Source of the DNA: Whitmania pigra
Lineage: Eukaryota > Annelida > Clitellata > Hirudinida > Haemopidae
DNA: 64,000 bases
Assembly (NCBI GenBank): GCA_021613335.1
Contig: JAJTWR010000305.1
Span: 1,037,501-1,101,500, forward strand
Direction: 5' to 3'
Both the position numbers and the translations under genes were made by a program. Positions 36,270 to 50,900 of the stretch are shown in pieces; within the stretch, counting starts at the first letter, position 1, and each line of letters opens with the position of its first letter. The notes under the pieces are model-generated. The model worked only from the letters and a program-made list of their open reading frames with translations. It searched no databases and was not told the origin of the DNA.

Positions 36270-39200
36270 ATGATGAACAGGACGTTGGCGAAGATTTTCA
36301 TTTGCAAAAAATGTATTTTAAACTTCTCGAGTGTTGAACTTCAAATCGGTCACCAGCTATCACTAAGATCACACCTGACCACATCCAGACTTTCAAGACA
36401 TCCTTTGCACGTGGTTACGATCAAAGTCAATTGTTACTTAATGAAGAAATTAAGTGATTTTAATTAACTAATGCTAAATATACGTTGGTTATACTCAGGT
36501 AAACATTCTAATTACGGAGCAAATGTAAAAATAACTGTGTTAAATGCAATTTCTGCTAGCTTACTTCTTCAAAGCTACCAATTAGGCAGTCATCTTCTGA
36601 GACATCCAGCTTGCAAGCCAAGAAAATTGATCATGAACCAATAAAGTTTTCATCAGAGGACTTCAAGTTTATTGAGATCAATGTTAAAAAGGTTAGACTG
36701 ACATGATCATGTTATTAAGACTGATGCTAATTATAAGGCATATATATTAAATGTTATTATGTTCTCGATTATGCTCCTAACGTGAGTGAGAGCTTTAATG
36801 CACTATTTTCACAATATTTGGAAATGCTTCTTATTGTCCATTTCGTGAAAACATCTTCGTTAATCACACTACTGTTCATTGGCAATAAATCAATCATCTG
36901 GACTAGATAAAATAAATCGAATCAATCACCGATCGTTCATCAGGAGTTGGAAACGACGCACAAAGGATTGACGGACGCTTCTCAGTATTACTTCGACGGG
37001 AACGGCAAGTACATCAGGCCGATGATCGCCATACTCATGGCTCGCGCCTGCAACCAAAATCACGAGTGAGTGCTCGATCGACGTCTCGGTCTTTGCCCTA
37101 GCAAAAGATTCCTCAGCTTTCTAAGTTCTTATGAAATCTATCTTCGACTGTGTTTTGACTTCTTAAGGGACCTAACTCGAGATCAGAAAGAAGTGGCTGT
37201 CATAACCGAAATGATCCACACGGCAAGTCTGGTCCACGACGATGTCATCGACGCCTCCAACCTCAGGAGAGGAAAGCACACTGCTCACTTCCTCTGGGGT
37301 CAGAAAAAGGTTAACCATGATGATGATGATGATAGTATATTAATTATTCATAAACCGATGCTCGTTATTTAGTATCACATAGTTGTAATGGAATTCCCTA
37401 AGAATTCGTAGATTGAATTTATTTATAACATTCTGTAAATAACTTTTTGACCTCCTCCTTCTTCTCTAAAACAGGCCGTCATGGCCGGCAATTACATCCT
37501 GTCGACCGCCTCGAGGAAGCTGGCGAGAATCGGAAACGACGAAGTGGTTCGGACGCTCTCGGCAGTCCTTGAAGATCTCGTCAGCGGTGGGTCGTCGGTG
37601 TCATCTAGCAGTGATTTAAGTGATAATAAGTGATAAGTGTTTAATACGATTATGATTATTATTATGATGATGATGATTATGGGTTATTATTTTGGGATAT
37701 CCCTGATAATAACCATCCAAAATGGATGTGAGATTACTGATCACTTGGTCTTATTTAACCATGTGAAGATGTTGTTTGTTAAGCTTATAAGAATTAATAA
37801 CAATGGATGTATTACCGCGGTATGACTATCATAACTTAATGTTCGAAGGACATCATTCATTTTCCAAACATCCATCCATCCAGGTGAACTGATGCAGCTG
37901 GGATCGAAGGAGTCAGAATCGGAGAGGTTCAACCACTACATGAAGAAGACGTACAACAAGACGGCCAGTCTCATCGCCAACAGTTGCAAAGCTGTACGTT
38001 GTCGTCCTCAGCCGTTGTTGTTGTTGTTGTTGATTTTGTTCTGGGGAACAAAATTTTTATTTATTGTATTATGATTTATGAGATTTCGTGCAGTTTGATT
38101 TCATTACTATTGTTTTGTTATTGTTATTAAGAATTTTATGATGTTATTATTGTTATTAATTAATTAATGAAGTATATTATTGTTAGCATGTTGTTTTTTG
38201 CTTCCTACATCATGCTGCTTTGTGACAGTCTGTTATTGTACTAGCTACTCTTGGCATGGATCGATGTATCCCAATGATTGTAATATAATGCACCGAATTT
38301 AACCCTCGTATTTCGGAAAAGATGGTACAGATGGTATTGATGCGTTATCCAGGTGGCCATTCTGTCTGATAATTCCTCTCCCGAGTTGAAGGAGATAGCT
38401 TTCCAGTACGGCAGGAATGTTGGCATTGCTTTCCAGGTAATTGGTCGTCGTTATATAATTATTCGTTGGTCGTTATTATCAATCCCGATGTAACTTCCAC
38501 TGTTGTGTTATGATGCCCTAACTGTAAAGCTTGCCTAAAGTTCGACATTTAAAATGACATGGAATTGAATATTCATAACCTCTCATTGGTCAATCAATCG
38601 CAACAGCTGATAGACGACTACCTGGATTTCACAGCCAGCGAATTATCCATGGGAAAACCCGTCTGCGCCGACCTACAGCTCGGCCTGGCTACAGCACCTG
38701 TACTATATGCCTCTGAACAGGTGAGATGCCTCCTTTATACAAAAGGTGACCTTTGTGCATAGCTGGAGATGATCATTGTTGCCTTCTTTGAGATCAAGCA
38801 AGATCACATACTGTTTTTCTTTAAATTTAATTTATTTATTATTTTATGTGATTGGATGTGACTTGACACCTCCCATTCTGTTTATTTTTAGTTCCCCGAA
38901 TTGAATGCATTGATAATGAGGAGGTTTTCGAGACCCGGTGACATCGAAATGGCCAGAGACATGGTCTTTAAGGTATTGGATTAAGTCATTAATATTAATG
39001 ACTGACATTTTGCTTAAACAAATTAGTGATTAATGAATTAATTATTAAATAATATTGTTATTAATTATCACTTAACCAATTTTAACTGAGATCAAATAAA
39101 GACAGGACGATCGGTGACAATAGTTAGTCATATTTTATTTTTCTTCTTTCAGAGCAACGGGGTCGAACACACCATGTTCCTCGCCAAGCAACACTGCACC

Positions 39201-39293
39201 GAAGCCGTCCAGCAGGTCCACAAGCTCGAAGACTCCCGACCCAGAAAAACCCTCGTCGAACTGACACAGAAAATCCTCACGAGGAGCAAATAG
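36270..39293 (+). CDS. PDSS1: Polyprenyl diphosphate synthase subunit 1 (coenzyme Q side chain)
   Basis: Exons: 36270-about 36413 (end uncertain), 36560 or 36575-36691, 36944-37065, 37168-37309, 37475-37586, 37884-37993, 38353-38436, 38607-38720, 38892-38972, 39153-39293. The product joins isopentenyl units into the long side chain of ubiquinone, in mitochondria, together with PDSS2. Both aspartate-rich motifs are present: LVHDDVID and QLIDDYLDF. Other family signatures are YYFDGNGKYIRPMIA, LRRGKHT, GELMQLGSKE, KTASLIANSCKA and LGLATAPVLYA, all in the expected order to the C-terminus ILTRSK. The N-terminus, MMNRTLAKIFICKKC followed by a serine- and arginine-rich stretch, fits a mitochondrial presequence. 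Exon 1 is joined by inference, since no strong phase-0 donor is visible. AATAAA lies at 39631-39636. Confidence 0.93.
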
Positions 39294-39299
39294 GGCAAT

Positions 39300-40333
39300 T
39301 CGTGTCATCAGTGATGACTGTTGTTATTAAAATTAAAAAACTTTATTATTATCGAGGTAGTCTACTTTCCACCTATGACGACGATGATGATGATGATGAT
39401 AATAATAAACTGTGGTGGTAACGGTTGTTAAGGATTTAGATTTTATCAATTAATAATAATGCCAGTTGAAGTGGCAGGTTAGCATCTCTTGGCAGATAAT
39501 AATTTGATTTTATTATTATTTGTTATTGTTTTTGTTGATATTTTTATTAATTAGTTAATTCAGGATGGTAGATTTTATCGATCAAGTATTTATTTATTAG
39601 TTGGGAAGACTTGTGAAAGTAATTTCTTCGAATAAATGGATCATACGAGGCTAACATTTTGAGGGTCATCGTCGTTGTTGTTGCTCTTAATTAGATATTA
39701 TATTCTGTAATCTTGAATTGTAACTTTCTGTCTGTACAACTGGATTAATTTAAAATAATTGAGCTGTTGTTAGCAAAGGACTTTAGAAATAGTAGTCTCA
39801 AGAGAAGTAGGGAAATCAACAAGATGTTTGTGTGCATTAATTTCTCAGAATTAAAGTTTTAAGTTTTTATAAATATTTATCGCTTGCTGCTGATGTCGTC
39901 TTTGAATGAAATGTCCGTAAAACGTGTTTTTATGAAAAATAAAAACTCATTATAATCAATCTGATTCCCTGGCTTGTGATGATTTGTGCGACACATTACG
40001 CGTTGCGTACCACGTCGAAAAAAACAACGCCATCTTTATGGTTGGTTATAATCACCAAATATAGTTAATGTACTATTATAACTACTATTATAGTACCCAT
40101 ATTGTAACTTGTTCAAGATTCGTGCAAACACGAATTTATCATTACGACCCTCCGGAAACAATGCGCGTTCAAATGAATAAGTTCTGAAATGGTCGTCAAA
40201 AACCTACAATTATTCGCTACACGATGGAGGATTAACTTTTTTAATCTTTTCCATTTTTCCACTGGTTGACCTCATTAACAAATATGCAAATTAGAGACTC
40301 CATAAAACGCGTTTAAAATAAATTTATTATTTA
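39300..40333. other. Convergent intergenic region between PDSS1 and NOM1
   Basis: About 1 kb containing the PDSS1 3' UTR, with AATAAA at 39631 and again at 39938. The two genes end tail to tail. I see no exon, repeat family or RNA gene in it. Confidence 0.5.
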
Positions 40334-43300
40334 TTAATCATCATCATCTCCGGAGTTGTTGTCCTCGAATCTCGAGTAGAAATCATCGTCCTTGGACTCC
40401 CTTTGACCTCTGACCTTCACCGGGGGTTCGTTGAGTGCATCGAGGGCCATCCTCGCCTTCTTCGACAACTCTTCGTCGACGCCCTTCCTCTCGACGTAGA
40501 AACTCCTGATGAAGAAGTCCAGACTCAGCTTCAGGACCTTGAACGAATTGTCGTACGACACGACTCGGAAGATGCGAACGAAATCGTCGCACTTCGTCAG
40601 CAGGTGTCGAAGGATCTTGTCGACCAGTTTCGACGTCTTTTCGTCGAAGCTCGTGAAGTCGACGTTCTGAGGAAAATGAAGACGACGATGATGATGATGA
40701 TGATGATGATGATGAATTGAGTATCATTTTGTTGGTTTTGTAAATAAATTTTGATGGATTGGGTGGCCAATCAGGAAGCAAGTTAAAGATAATAATAAAT
40801 AATTAAATAGATCTGGATAACATTTAACAATGAACTTGTAGACTAATAAATAATTCATTGTGTTAATTATATTATATCAAATATTATTAGCAAATGTTAT
40901 TATCATACTAATACAAATATTATTATTATTATGTCAATATAAATATCAAAACTAATATACTAATTCAAACAGCAATTTACAACAAACATGTTTCAAGCAA
41001 TTACATTAAAACTATTTAAATTATATAATATTAAATATTATTAGCAAATGTTATTATTATACTAATACAAATATTATTATTATTACGTCAATGTAAATAT
41101 CAAAACTAATATACTAACACAGACAACAATTTAAAACAAACTAGAGCTGCCCACAAACATGTTTCAAGCAAATACATTAAAAACTATTTCAGTTAAAAAT
41201 TAAAAAAAAACAAAACGACTCAAACTCTAAAAGCCCGTTCGACTCACCTTCAAGACGGTGAGGGGCAGGATTCCCCAGCCGAGCAGCTGTTTCAGCAGCT
41301 TCGTGAGATTAGCTGCTTCGGTGTTCGACATTCCTGGCAACAGCTTCAACTTGTCCCAGAGACTGCACTTGCAGGCCATCTGGTGGAGGATGGAAAATTG
41401 AAAGTGTTTAATTTTTTAAATTGTTGTTGGTGGTTGATGTTCGGTGATGCGTTACAAGGTTGTTGTTTGCGAGCGGAAGAAATCGTTTGAAGAATATCGA
41501 CTCGTATGTTATATTGATTAATTATTAATTAATTTATTAAAGATAAATCATAGAATAAGTACTAATTGAAAGTAGATTAAAGTTAAATTAATTTAGTAAT
41601 ATTTTTATTGTTATGATAATATCCATTATAATGTTAATAGATATCATAAAGAACAATTAGAGATATGTAAACTATCATTTAATTGATAGTAATGGCCAAC
41701 TGCAGTGAATTTCAGTATCTAATTATTGTTAAATATTCTTTACTATTATTATTGTTAAATATTCTTTACTATTATTATTATTATTATTATTCACTTCATT
41801 ATCGTTATTATATTATATTATTATTATTAGTAGTAGTAATATTCATGATGCCAACGCAACCGTTAAAACACTGCTAAAAGCTCCAGAATTACAACGACGA
41901 CTTGCTTACCGTAAAGTTCCTGTGGTACTTGCAGAATTTGGCAGCGAGGTGAGCGTAGAAGGGGTTGAACTTGAGGCTCTGAAGGCAGGTCGCGATGATG
42001 ACGTGCATGACCTCGGGCTGCTGTTTCGGGTTCAAGTTCAGACGGATCAGGCGTTCGAAGGCGTCGTCGTTGTCCTTTGGAGTAAAGTAATGGATTGACT
42101 AATTAATTTGCTAATTAACTAATTACTTTGTAATAAATTAAGGCACGATCAGTTATAAATAAATTAAATTATCATTAAAAACGTTTACCGTCTATATAGA
42201 TTTGGAAGGTATTATGAGACAGCTAATCTGCATAAACCATTGCAATCATGTTAACTTTTGTTGCTATTCTAATATTAATATATTTAAATTAGTAATATTT
42301 TATGCTTGCTTTTACCTCAGCTGACATCATGGTGCAGAATATGTCCATCTTGATACCGCTGTCCATCCTCTGAGCTTTGGCCATCTTCATAATTGAGGGA
42401 GCATAATTTCCAAGGGAGGAGTCTTGAGATGCTGAATCCATTAATAATTAATTAAATATGAATATCAATCTCTGATATATTATATAGAAATATTATATCA
42501 GAAATATTATTATTTGGTTTATTGATTCTGACCAATTGCAAAGCTCGATCAGCCAGCCAAGGGATAATATAAGTTATAATTATACATTTATCTTCATGGT
42601 GCCAATGTTATTCATGAATATTTAACATAATAATTTACTTTTAGAAGCCTCCTGGTCTCGCCCACTCCAGGCTGAACCGACCAACCACCACTTTCCCCTC
42701 GTCTCACACTGTTCAATATCATCCAAGGTCACCTTAAGCGGGATGACTGCTGAGGCTGCAACACAAACAAATGTTAGTTAGTGAGATAAAAGATAATAAT
42801 GCATGCAAACTGGTTAAGGATTCATTATAATTCAGTAATAATAATAATAATAACAATAATAGTCCTTATTAAGTAGAACTTAGTATTAAGTACAATGAAA
42901 TATTTTTATAAAAGAAATAATTTAATAAATATAAGCAACATTTTTATTAGTTAGAAGAATCAAAATCATATTCAAACAGATCTCATTCCAAGCCACTAGG
43001 TATGGTGTTCAAACCCTCGTAACGGCAATCCCGAGTACTCACATTTAACGATGGAATTGAAAAGCTTCATCCTTCTGGTGAAGGCGTCGGGGTCGTACGA
43101 GGTGATCTTGTTGAACTGGTTGTTCTTCAGGAAGGTCAAGAGGTCGACGAGATTCTTTGTCAACAATCTGCAGATTAGGTGATGATGACAGTTGTAGTTA
43201 CTGGTTGGTCATAAAGTCAATTATGCGTGTATCATTAATCTTAAATTAATAAAAGATATTCGCTAAATGACTTATTAAATAACTTAAAGTAAGTTAAGTG

Positions 43301-44055
43301 GACTTAGCCGTAGACTAACAAACAAGCAACAAAATAATAATAAAAATAAATAACTTAAGTAAGCTAATTAACTCGTTAAATACTATCAGTTAAATACCAT
43401 TATAGCACAATAATACTTATCGCAACAATTCTCATCACAAAGTTTCTGTAAGACATCTGTTATGATGATGATAATGATAAACAACCCACTTCTTCATAGA
43501 ACTTGCTTCCTCGCGAACCTCGTTGGTCTTCGAAATGATTTCCACCAGAAGCTCCTTGAAGGAGACTGGATCGTCCTTCCTCATCCTCGGTCCAATCTCT
43601 GCATTAATAAGAGCCATGCAATACATATAGCCTCGTGAATATTAATGAGACAAAAAGTATAACATCATTACAAAGCCATTTTAGACTCATCATTTGTTAA
43701 TGAGAATAATTAATAATAGTTGATAATTATGAATGATAATTGAGTACCATTTACACTCTGAATGCGCTGCTGAACAATATTCGAAATAATAATAATAACA
43801 CGTCGTATTCGTAACGAGAGTCGGCTTACTCACAACTCGATGTTTTATTCATGAAGGCTCGTGAATATACACGAACCCATCTCTCGAGTGATTGGATAAA
43901 ATTAAATCAAAGAGAACCTACAAACCTTTGAGTAGCAGCGAGATGAGGTTGATGTCCTTGATGAAGAATCTCCTCAGCAGCCTCCTCGTGATGTCCAGTA
44001 TCAGGACACTCTCCATGATCTGTATTTATTAATTTAGGTTAATTGGTATAATGAC

Positions 44056-44089
<34 letters not shown>

Positions 44090-47000
44090 TAATAATAATA
44101 ATGGTGATAATTGGTGGTGTTACAGCATTTATTTTAATTATATTTATCATCTTTTAATAATAATTATGCTCAGAATCACTGCTATCGGATAAATACTTGT
44201 AAACCTATAATCGTTGAAACATTTTAATCTCAATAATCATTAAAACATTTTAATCCTTAACAGAATTTCAGTTTGTTTTGTTTGAAATATTTTTAAAATC
44301 TGATATAACATTGATAACAGTCATTAGTAAACCAGATGTCAAAGTTCACCTTGAAGTCGTAAAGTTGGCAGACGAGTAGAAGGCAGTTGTTGATCTCCTG
44401 GTCCTCTTGATCTGAGGAGTCGTCTGCAATGAAATTTATAATAATGATAATGATAATTATTATTATTATCATGCAGTATGTAACGCATTAATATTTCCAT
44501 GCATATCCATATATCCATGGCAACAAAGGTGCTCGTATAATAAACGATAACAACAACGACAACCATCGCTTTCATAACAAAACCAATTCTCACAAAACAT
44601 GCCAATGAGCTAGGCGACATCAACCACCATCACGACATCAATAACGACAACAGCAACAATGACATCAACATCATCAACAACAGCAATGATAACAGCAACA
44701 ACAACAATGATAACAGCAACAACAACGGCATCAACAACCCCATCAACAGCAACAACATCATCATCATCAACAACAACGATAACAGCAACGACGACAACAT
44801 TAACAACAGCAACAACAACAACAACAAGGTCCACCTGATGAATCTTCGAAGAGACTGCACAACTTCATGACGACGAACTGGAGGACGTTGGCCGAGACTT
44901 CTGTTCCGACCTGGTTGTGGAGGAATGCCACGAGGAAGCAACAGTGGACGATGAGGAGCCTCGAACAGGATTCGTCGGTGAGACACAATCTTGTGATGCC
45001 TGCAGGAGCGATTAAAAGAAGATATATTCCATTTTAATTGAATTCTTTTTTTATAATATTATCTCTAAATTTAGTGTTAGGTTATTATTTTTTCTAAAAT
45101 ATTCTTATTATCAGCATTATTAATATTATTTTTAGAATATTGCTACTGACAATGTATTTGTATTAAATATTAATCACAAATTAATTTATAATTAAACATC
45201 AAGTATTACAAAATACTTAATCATGGATTAATTATTCTTGAAATGATATCGACTCATGAATATTAACGCTCACCATTCTCGAGGGCGGAGCAAACAGACT
45301 GTCTGCTATTGTCCTTGAAGAGCTGCTCGAATTCCTTACAAGAGTGAGCCATGTTGTTCTCGCTCAGTCTAAAAAAATAATTATTGTAAATTAACATAAT
45401 ATATGTTGCCGCTCATATCGATACAAATTAATAAAATTAATTAATAAAGTTAATATCACAGTTAATCTATTAATAAGTTAATCTATTAATAACTCATGAA
45501 AACAACAAGGTTGTAAGAAATAAAATATAAATTCATAAATAAATTGGCAATCGTAAACAAAAAATAAACAAAGTTGTTATTTAATTTATTAAAAAAAAAA
45601 ATAAAAGGTCGCCATGGCGACATCAGCTCACTTGTTCAGGATTGCGAGGACCTGCCTGTTCAGCTCCATGTTTTTCTTCCCCGCGAAACTGTCGGCATTC
45701 CTCAGGGCCGACGGAATGTAATCGCCTCCGTTGCTGCCCACCTTACGTCCGTAAATATCCTCCTTGGATTCTTGCTTGCTCGTCACGGCAGATTTCCTGT
45801 TCACCTGCGTATCTTCTTTGTCTTCATCCTCCTCATCTTCTCCATCATCATCTTCATCATCATCTTCTTCTTCATCATCATCATCGTCTTCATCATCATC
45901 GTCGTCATCATCATCATCCTCATCCCCTTCTTCATAATCATCATCACCATCTTCATCCTCCTCATCTTCATCTTCTTCATCCTCCTGGATTGTTTTCTTC
46001 TTGGACAGATCAAAATGAACACTTTTCTTGGTCTTTAGCGTTGATGGTTTCCTGACATCATCATCATCGTCGTCATCATCGTTGATATCCATCTCCTCTG
46101 CCTCATCCTCCTCCTCCTCATCATCATCATCATCATCTTCAAACTCTTCATCATCTTCCTCATCATCATCGCTGGGGCCTTCATTGAGTTTTTTTATGAT
46201 TCCATTCAGCTTGGCAGTTCCTTCGACATCATCATCATCACCGTCCGACTCGTATCCCTGCCCGAGCATGTAGGCCTTGGCTTCATCCATGTAGTCGAGA
46301 ACATCTGGAGGAATAATTATTAATAAATTATGATAATGTGATCCCGGTCAGCAGGTATTGAATTGAGCATGAATGACATATGCAGATGCATGAATAATGA
46401 TGAACAGGCCCAAAAACAGTTGCATAATTAATGCATTTCAATTAATAATTAATGAACTAACACCCAAAGCAGTTGCATAATTAATGCTCTTCAATTAATA
46501 ATTAATTAATGAACTAACATCCAAGGCTGTCCTCCCTGAAGGATTTTGGAAGCCCCCTGTCCTTTTTGAACTTCAGTTTCTTCTCGAGGTCTTTCAAGAC
46601 CTTGTTGTCATGAATATTCACAGCCTCAACCTCCCTCTCTTTTCTGTCCTTCTCCTGATCGGTCATTAATTAAAGTTGAATGAATTATGATAAACGAATT
46701 AAATTAACTAATCAATTAGGTGTTCACTTTCATCTTATTTTTACAGCCAGCCATTAGCATTATAAAATGTAAACAAAGCATAGGATGATTAAAATGACCA
46801 TTGAAAAATAAAAGCTTATTATTGGTTAATATTCCAAAGGTCCTTAAACTCTTGAATATTCATGAGCCCACCTCCTGCTCCTCCGCCTTTCTGATCCTCC
46901 TGTTCTTTCGCTTCTTCTTCTGTCGATCCCTGTTTTTTTTTATTTTATTTCTTATTCTCTCTTGTTCTTCTTTCTCCTTCTGCAGGCTCTCCATAGTCGG

Positions 47001-47548
47001 AATCTGTTGGTTTTAAATTATAATATTATAATGAGGTCTAAGTTTAGAATATTCAAAGAATTTTTCTTTTATAATTTGATTATTAAAAATTCGTGGTTGC
47101 ATGTTGTGTTGGAACAACAGGTTATAAAGTAAGATCTTGGCCCAAGGCACAATGTAATTAGCTGATCTAATGATATAAATATCTGTTTCATGCACTGTCA
47201 ATGATATTATTTTTCCTGCCACATCTTAAAAGCCTCAGGACACAAAAACCCTAAAAAACCTCATTAAATGTAAAATGATAATGTCATTTTATATGCACTT
47301 ATATTTTATACCGAAAAATTATGGCAGAAAGAAATTGTTTAATCCACTCTGAAAAAGTTTAATTGACAAACCGCTTTCTTTCGCATAAAAGCATCTTTTC
47401 TCATCTTCTTCAATGTCCTCTTTGTTTTTCTCACTTCTTTTCTTGATTTGGCGATGTCTTTAAACAGATCTTCACCCGATTGCTTTGGTTTTTTAACAAT
47501 TCTGGTCGGACTATCGTCATCCCTTCTTCTTTTCAACATTGGAGCCAT
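40334..47548 (-). CDS. NOM1: Nucleolar MIF4G-domain protein NOM1
   Basis: Fifteen exons in transcript order: 47372-47548, 46872-47003, 46519-46654, 45632-46304, 45274-45368, 44835-44999, 44350-44423, 43926-44019, 43490-43598, 43043-43167, 42639-42755, 42316-42431, 41910-42074, 41248-41379, 40334-40666. They total 2,643 bases, 880 residues (human 860), with all phases consistent. The family (yeast Sgd1) acts in nucleolar 18S rRNA and 40S biogenesis and binds an eIF4A-type helicase. In order: a lysine/arginine-rich head (RRIRKAEEQE), a strongly acidic low-complexity segment within exon 4, the MIF4G domain from about LNRQVLAILNKLSENNMA through RGKWWLVGSAWSG, and an MA3 domain (KFNPFYAHLAAKFCKYHRNF, then LKLLPGMSNTEAANL). 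The NOM1 hallmark WWLVGSAWSG is intact. AATAAA lies immediately after the stop. Confidence 0.95.
44050..44103. repeat. (AAT)n microsatellite in a NOM1 intron
   Basis: About 18 AAT units with one short interruption, between exons 44350-44423 and 43926-44019. Confidence 0.9.
44635..44832. repeat. Imperfect CAA/CAT trinucleotide repeat in a NOM1 intron
   Basis: About 200 bases of acaacaacat-type repeat in the intron after exon 44835-44999. On the minus strand it is T-rich and GTT-rich, ending only a few bases from the donor GTGGAC. Long open frames across it are compositional artefacts. Confidence 0.85.
45800..46250 (-). repeat. NOM1: In-frame GAT/GAA codon run encoding an acidic tract in NOM1
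   Basis: Exon 4 of NOM1 carries long imperfect runs of GAT, GAC, GAA and GAG codons that give poly-Asp/Glu. These are trinucleotide microsatellites inside the coding sequence, so length can change without a frameshift. Long open frames on the opposite strand (about 45574-46273) are by-products of this composition. Confidence 0.85.
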
Positions 47549-47906
47549 AATTTACTTTATTTGTTATTTGTTTCGAAAATAATCCGCTGGATCAATAACT
47601 TAGAGCGAGAATAAACATTGAACCATGCTTTCAAAGACTCTAAGTGTTTAAAAGTGAAACGCTTTACAAGTTAAAGTTCTCTCACTACTTTTTCAACTTA
47701 AAATAATTTTTGTGTGATTTTTAATTAAAAAGCAAATTTACAATTTTTTAAAAAAATTGTTCGCTTTTAATAGCAATTTGATCCAAGCGCCAAGAACCGG
47801 GAAGCGACCAAACGACTTTTCAAGCTCAACGATAAATATTAAAGAACCAAACATGATTTTGTCACTGCACAAACAAATCTATTAACTGAACAAACTAAAA
47901 CCAATA

Positions 47907-50900
47907 TTAATCACGAGTTTTTTCGTATTCCTCATACTCTTTCAAAGAACGATGTGTTGTGATGGGCTGCCTCGTCCTCAAAACTGATAAGAAATGACTG
48001 GTTTTGAGTACTCCGTTAAGATCTTCGAGGAGGCATTTATAACCTGCCTGTTGACAGAGTTTGACGAGCTGGGAATAAAACAAAGATGTAAACTTAAGAA
48101 ATGATCCCAACCGGAAAAAAAAAAATTAATGTGGCACCGTAGGAATGCACTGCCACAACAGCATTCATTGAAGCACCCGGACAAATTGTGTGCATACTAA
48201 TTTTTAAACTAAGTACCATCTAACTAATGTCATTTCTGACAGCAAAAATCACCTCGTCTCCTGAGAACCTCTCTGTTTTCTCGACGAGACATTCAATGTC
48301 AATGTCCGGTGAGGTGCACATTTTCTCCAATTCCTTTTTCAACAGAAGCCTCCTAGTATTGGAACATGGCAGTCTGACATAAATGGACTGACCCAACCTT
48401 TTGTATCTCAACAAAGCCTGAATGCAACGTTATTGTTTCAATGAGTTGGACATTAATTTAATTTCTTAAAGTACACTTTTTTCAAAACAAATTATGAAAG
48501 CCTAAAAGAACTGTTAATTAAATTAATGAAAAATAATAAATGCCAAAAGCTGAAAAGAAATGCACCTTGTCAATGGCACCAGGTTTGTTGGTGGCTGCAA
48601 GGATGGCAACCCCTTCCAACGATTCGAGACCATCCATCTCCGTTAGCAACGCTGAAAGGACCCCGTTCGTCCCGTTGTTGGAGCTGGACCAATCAAAACA
48701 AAACAGAGCATTTAGGAAAAAACCCTAACAATGGAATAGACTCAGAATAACACCAATTAAGTAATTGTAATGCAAAACAGCAATCATAAGTTAGTTTAAA
48801 TATCGCATAACATCACGAACGAATCTATAAATCCGTCCGAGAGGAAAGCAAAAACACTTGCCTGCTCCTCTTCGTGGCGACGGAATCGATTTCATCGAAA
48901 AAGATCAGCGAAGGAGCAGCCATCCGTGCCTTCGCGAAGAGTTGGTTGACGTTCTTTTCCGACTCCCCGACGTACATGCTCAACAGGTCGGAACCCTGGC
49001 GAGCAGACGATTACGTGAAACGATAAGACAAACTGCCAAAAAAAATGTGCATCTGATTCTATGCGCATGGCACCTTACACATGATCTATAGTATTACTAA
49101 TAGTAATATTACTATTATTACTATTTATCATTATTATTATAATTAATATTGAAATTATTAATCTAAAGCAATTCCATTGTTCCATTTAAAAAAAATGAAT
49201 TACAAGTAAAGTTCGCTGAAAGAAAATAAATAATATGGTGGCATGATATATTTTTCCCAATAAGGTTTTTAATATTCATTCCATTTATTGTATGAATGAT
49301 TATTTAATTAAATTTAAAAAAATTTCAATTTCCACTTTTCAACCTCATTGAGCAAATATTCCTCTTTCCAAAAACGAAATTAAATCGAATAAAATTCCCA
49401 TAATTCTTATCCATCAACCTACCCTGACAGCGATGAAGTTCAGCTTGAACTCCGTAGCAATCGCCCTCGCAATCATGGTTTTACAGCAGCCCGGGGGTCC
49501 GTACAACAGGATGCCCCTCTGGTGGGTCAGCCCGAGGCTCTTGAACTGCTCCGGGTTTGTTAGCGGCAGTTTGAAGGCCATTTTGACCTTTAGTTTGAGG
49601 TCGTCGTAGCCTACAATGTCGTCCCAATAGACCTGGAGTTGTTAAGGTGATTATTTAAGGTGCTATTTAACTGGTTTTTAAATATTTTGATTTCTTATTG
49701 TACGTTAATATTTAACCTGATTTCTTAATATCAACTGACAAAATTTGTTTTAAAGTAACTCTTAATCTTAATCTTCTTTATTACATTGACAACACCATTA
49801 ATTATTCATTAGTTATTGCTACGTTTTAGACATCAGAACACCATTAATTATTCATTAGTTATTGTTATGTTTTAGACATCAGAACCACTCACAGGTGAGG
49901 TGACGATAGAGTGAAGGTGAAGGTCAGGGATCACGGACTTGGTGAACTCGTAGGCCTCGTTCAAGTCGTCCACTGTTGCTTTCAATTTGGTGTTCGGATC
50001 GAGTTCCAGGAGTTCGTGATGGCTCGACAGCACTTTCATTTCGGCTGGATGTTTAAAAAACTTTGAAATAAATTTTCAATTGACATAATTTTATTTTCTG
50101 TATCCTATTCTCGAAATAAAAAAGATTATAAATTATATAAATAAATTAATGGAAAAAAAAGTAAAATGATAAAGTGCAATTAATTTTACTATTTTATAAA
50201 AAAAATTTGAGAACATTTCAAGAAGACCATTCAGTGCCTTCAAAACAAACAAATAAAATTCCACAAGCTTTACTTCTTCACCTCGCGAACTCATCAAGAC
50301 CATGTTTCCCGCCACGAATCCGTGGCAGACGTCCGTGACCAAACGAATCTCGTCACGGTCCAGCGAATCTCCGATCCACGAGGCGTGCTTCTGGAAGATC
50401 TCGAGTCTTTCCTCTCTGCTGGGATTGCGGAGTTGGATGCGCTCGTTGAACCTGGAAAGAACCTCCGAACTGATTTTGTCGGGAGTCTTGCAGGAGGCCA
50501 CGATGAAGCAGACGTCTTTGTGGTCGAACTGGTTGGGGAAACGTCTTGTTTTGATCATTTTTTTTAACAGATGCTTTATGTACATGGATTTCATCTAATT
50601 AAGTATTTAAATTGTCCAATGGTGTGCGATCGTTATCAACCTATTATCAGCCCACCATCAACCTTCCGTGTCAATAAATCATCAACCCATTATCAACATT
50701 ATCACCAATATTTTATTTATAATAATACTTTTATTAATAATAAATATTTATTAATGTTAATTTATTTTATATATACATTAATAACGTTAACTACAATAAT
50801 ATCATTGTTTCTGCAAAAATTGCAAGCCAACCAAATACTCGAGGACCCGTTCGACTTGTTTCGAAAGCTCGACTTCAGTGGAAACCTTGTTGGCTTCCTT

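Noticed and set aside
44610..44834. Valine/aspartate-rich open frame on minus
   Set aside because: It is a translation of an intronic trinucleotide repeat; the genuine NOM1 exon is 44835-44999.
45574..46273. Long plus-strand open frames
   Set aside because: They are antisense to the acidic tract of NOM1 and result from its GAT/GAA composition.
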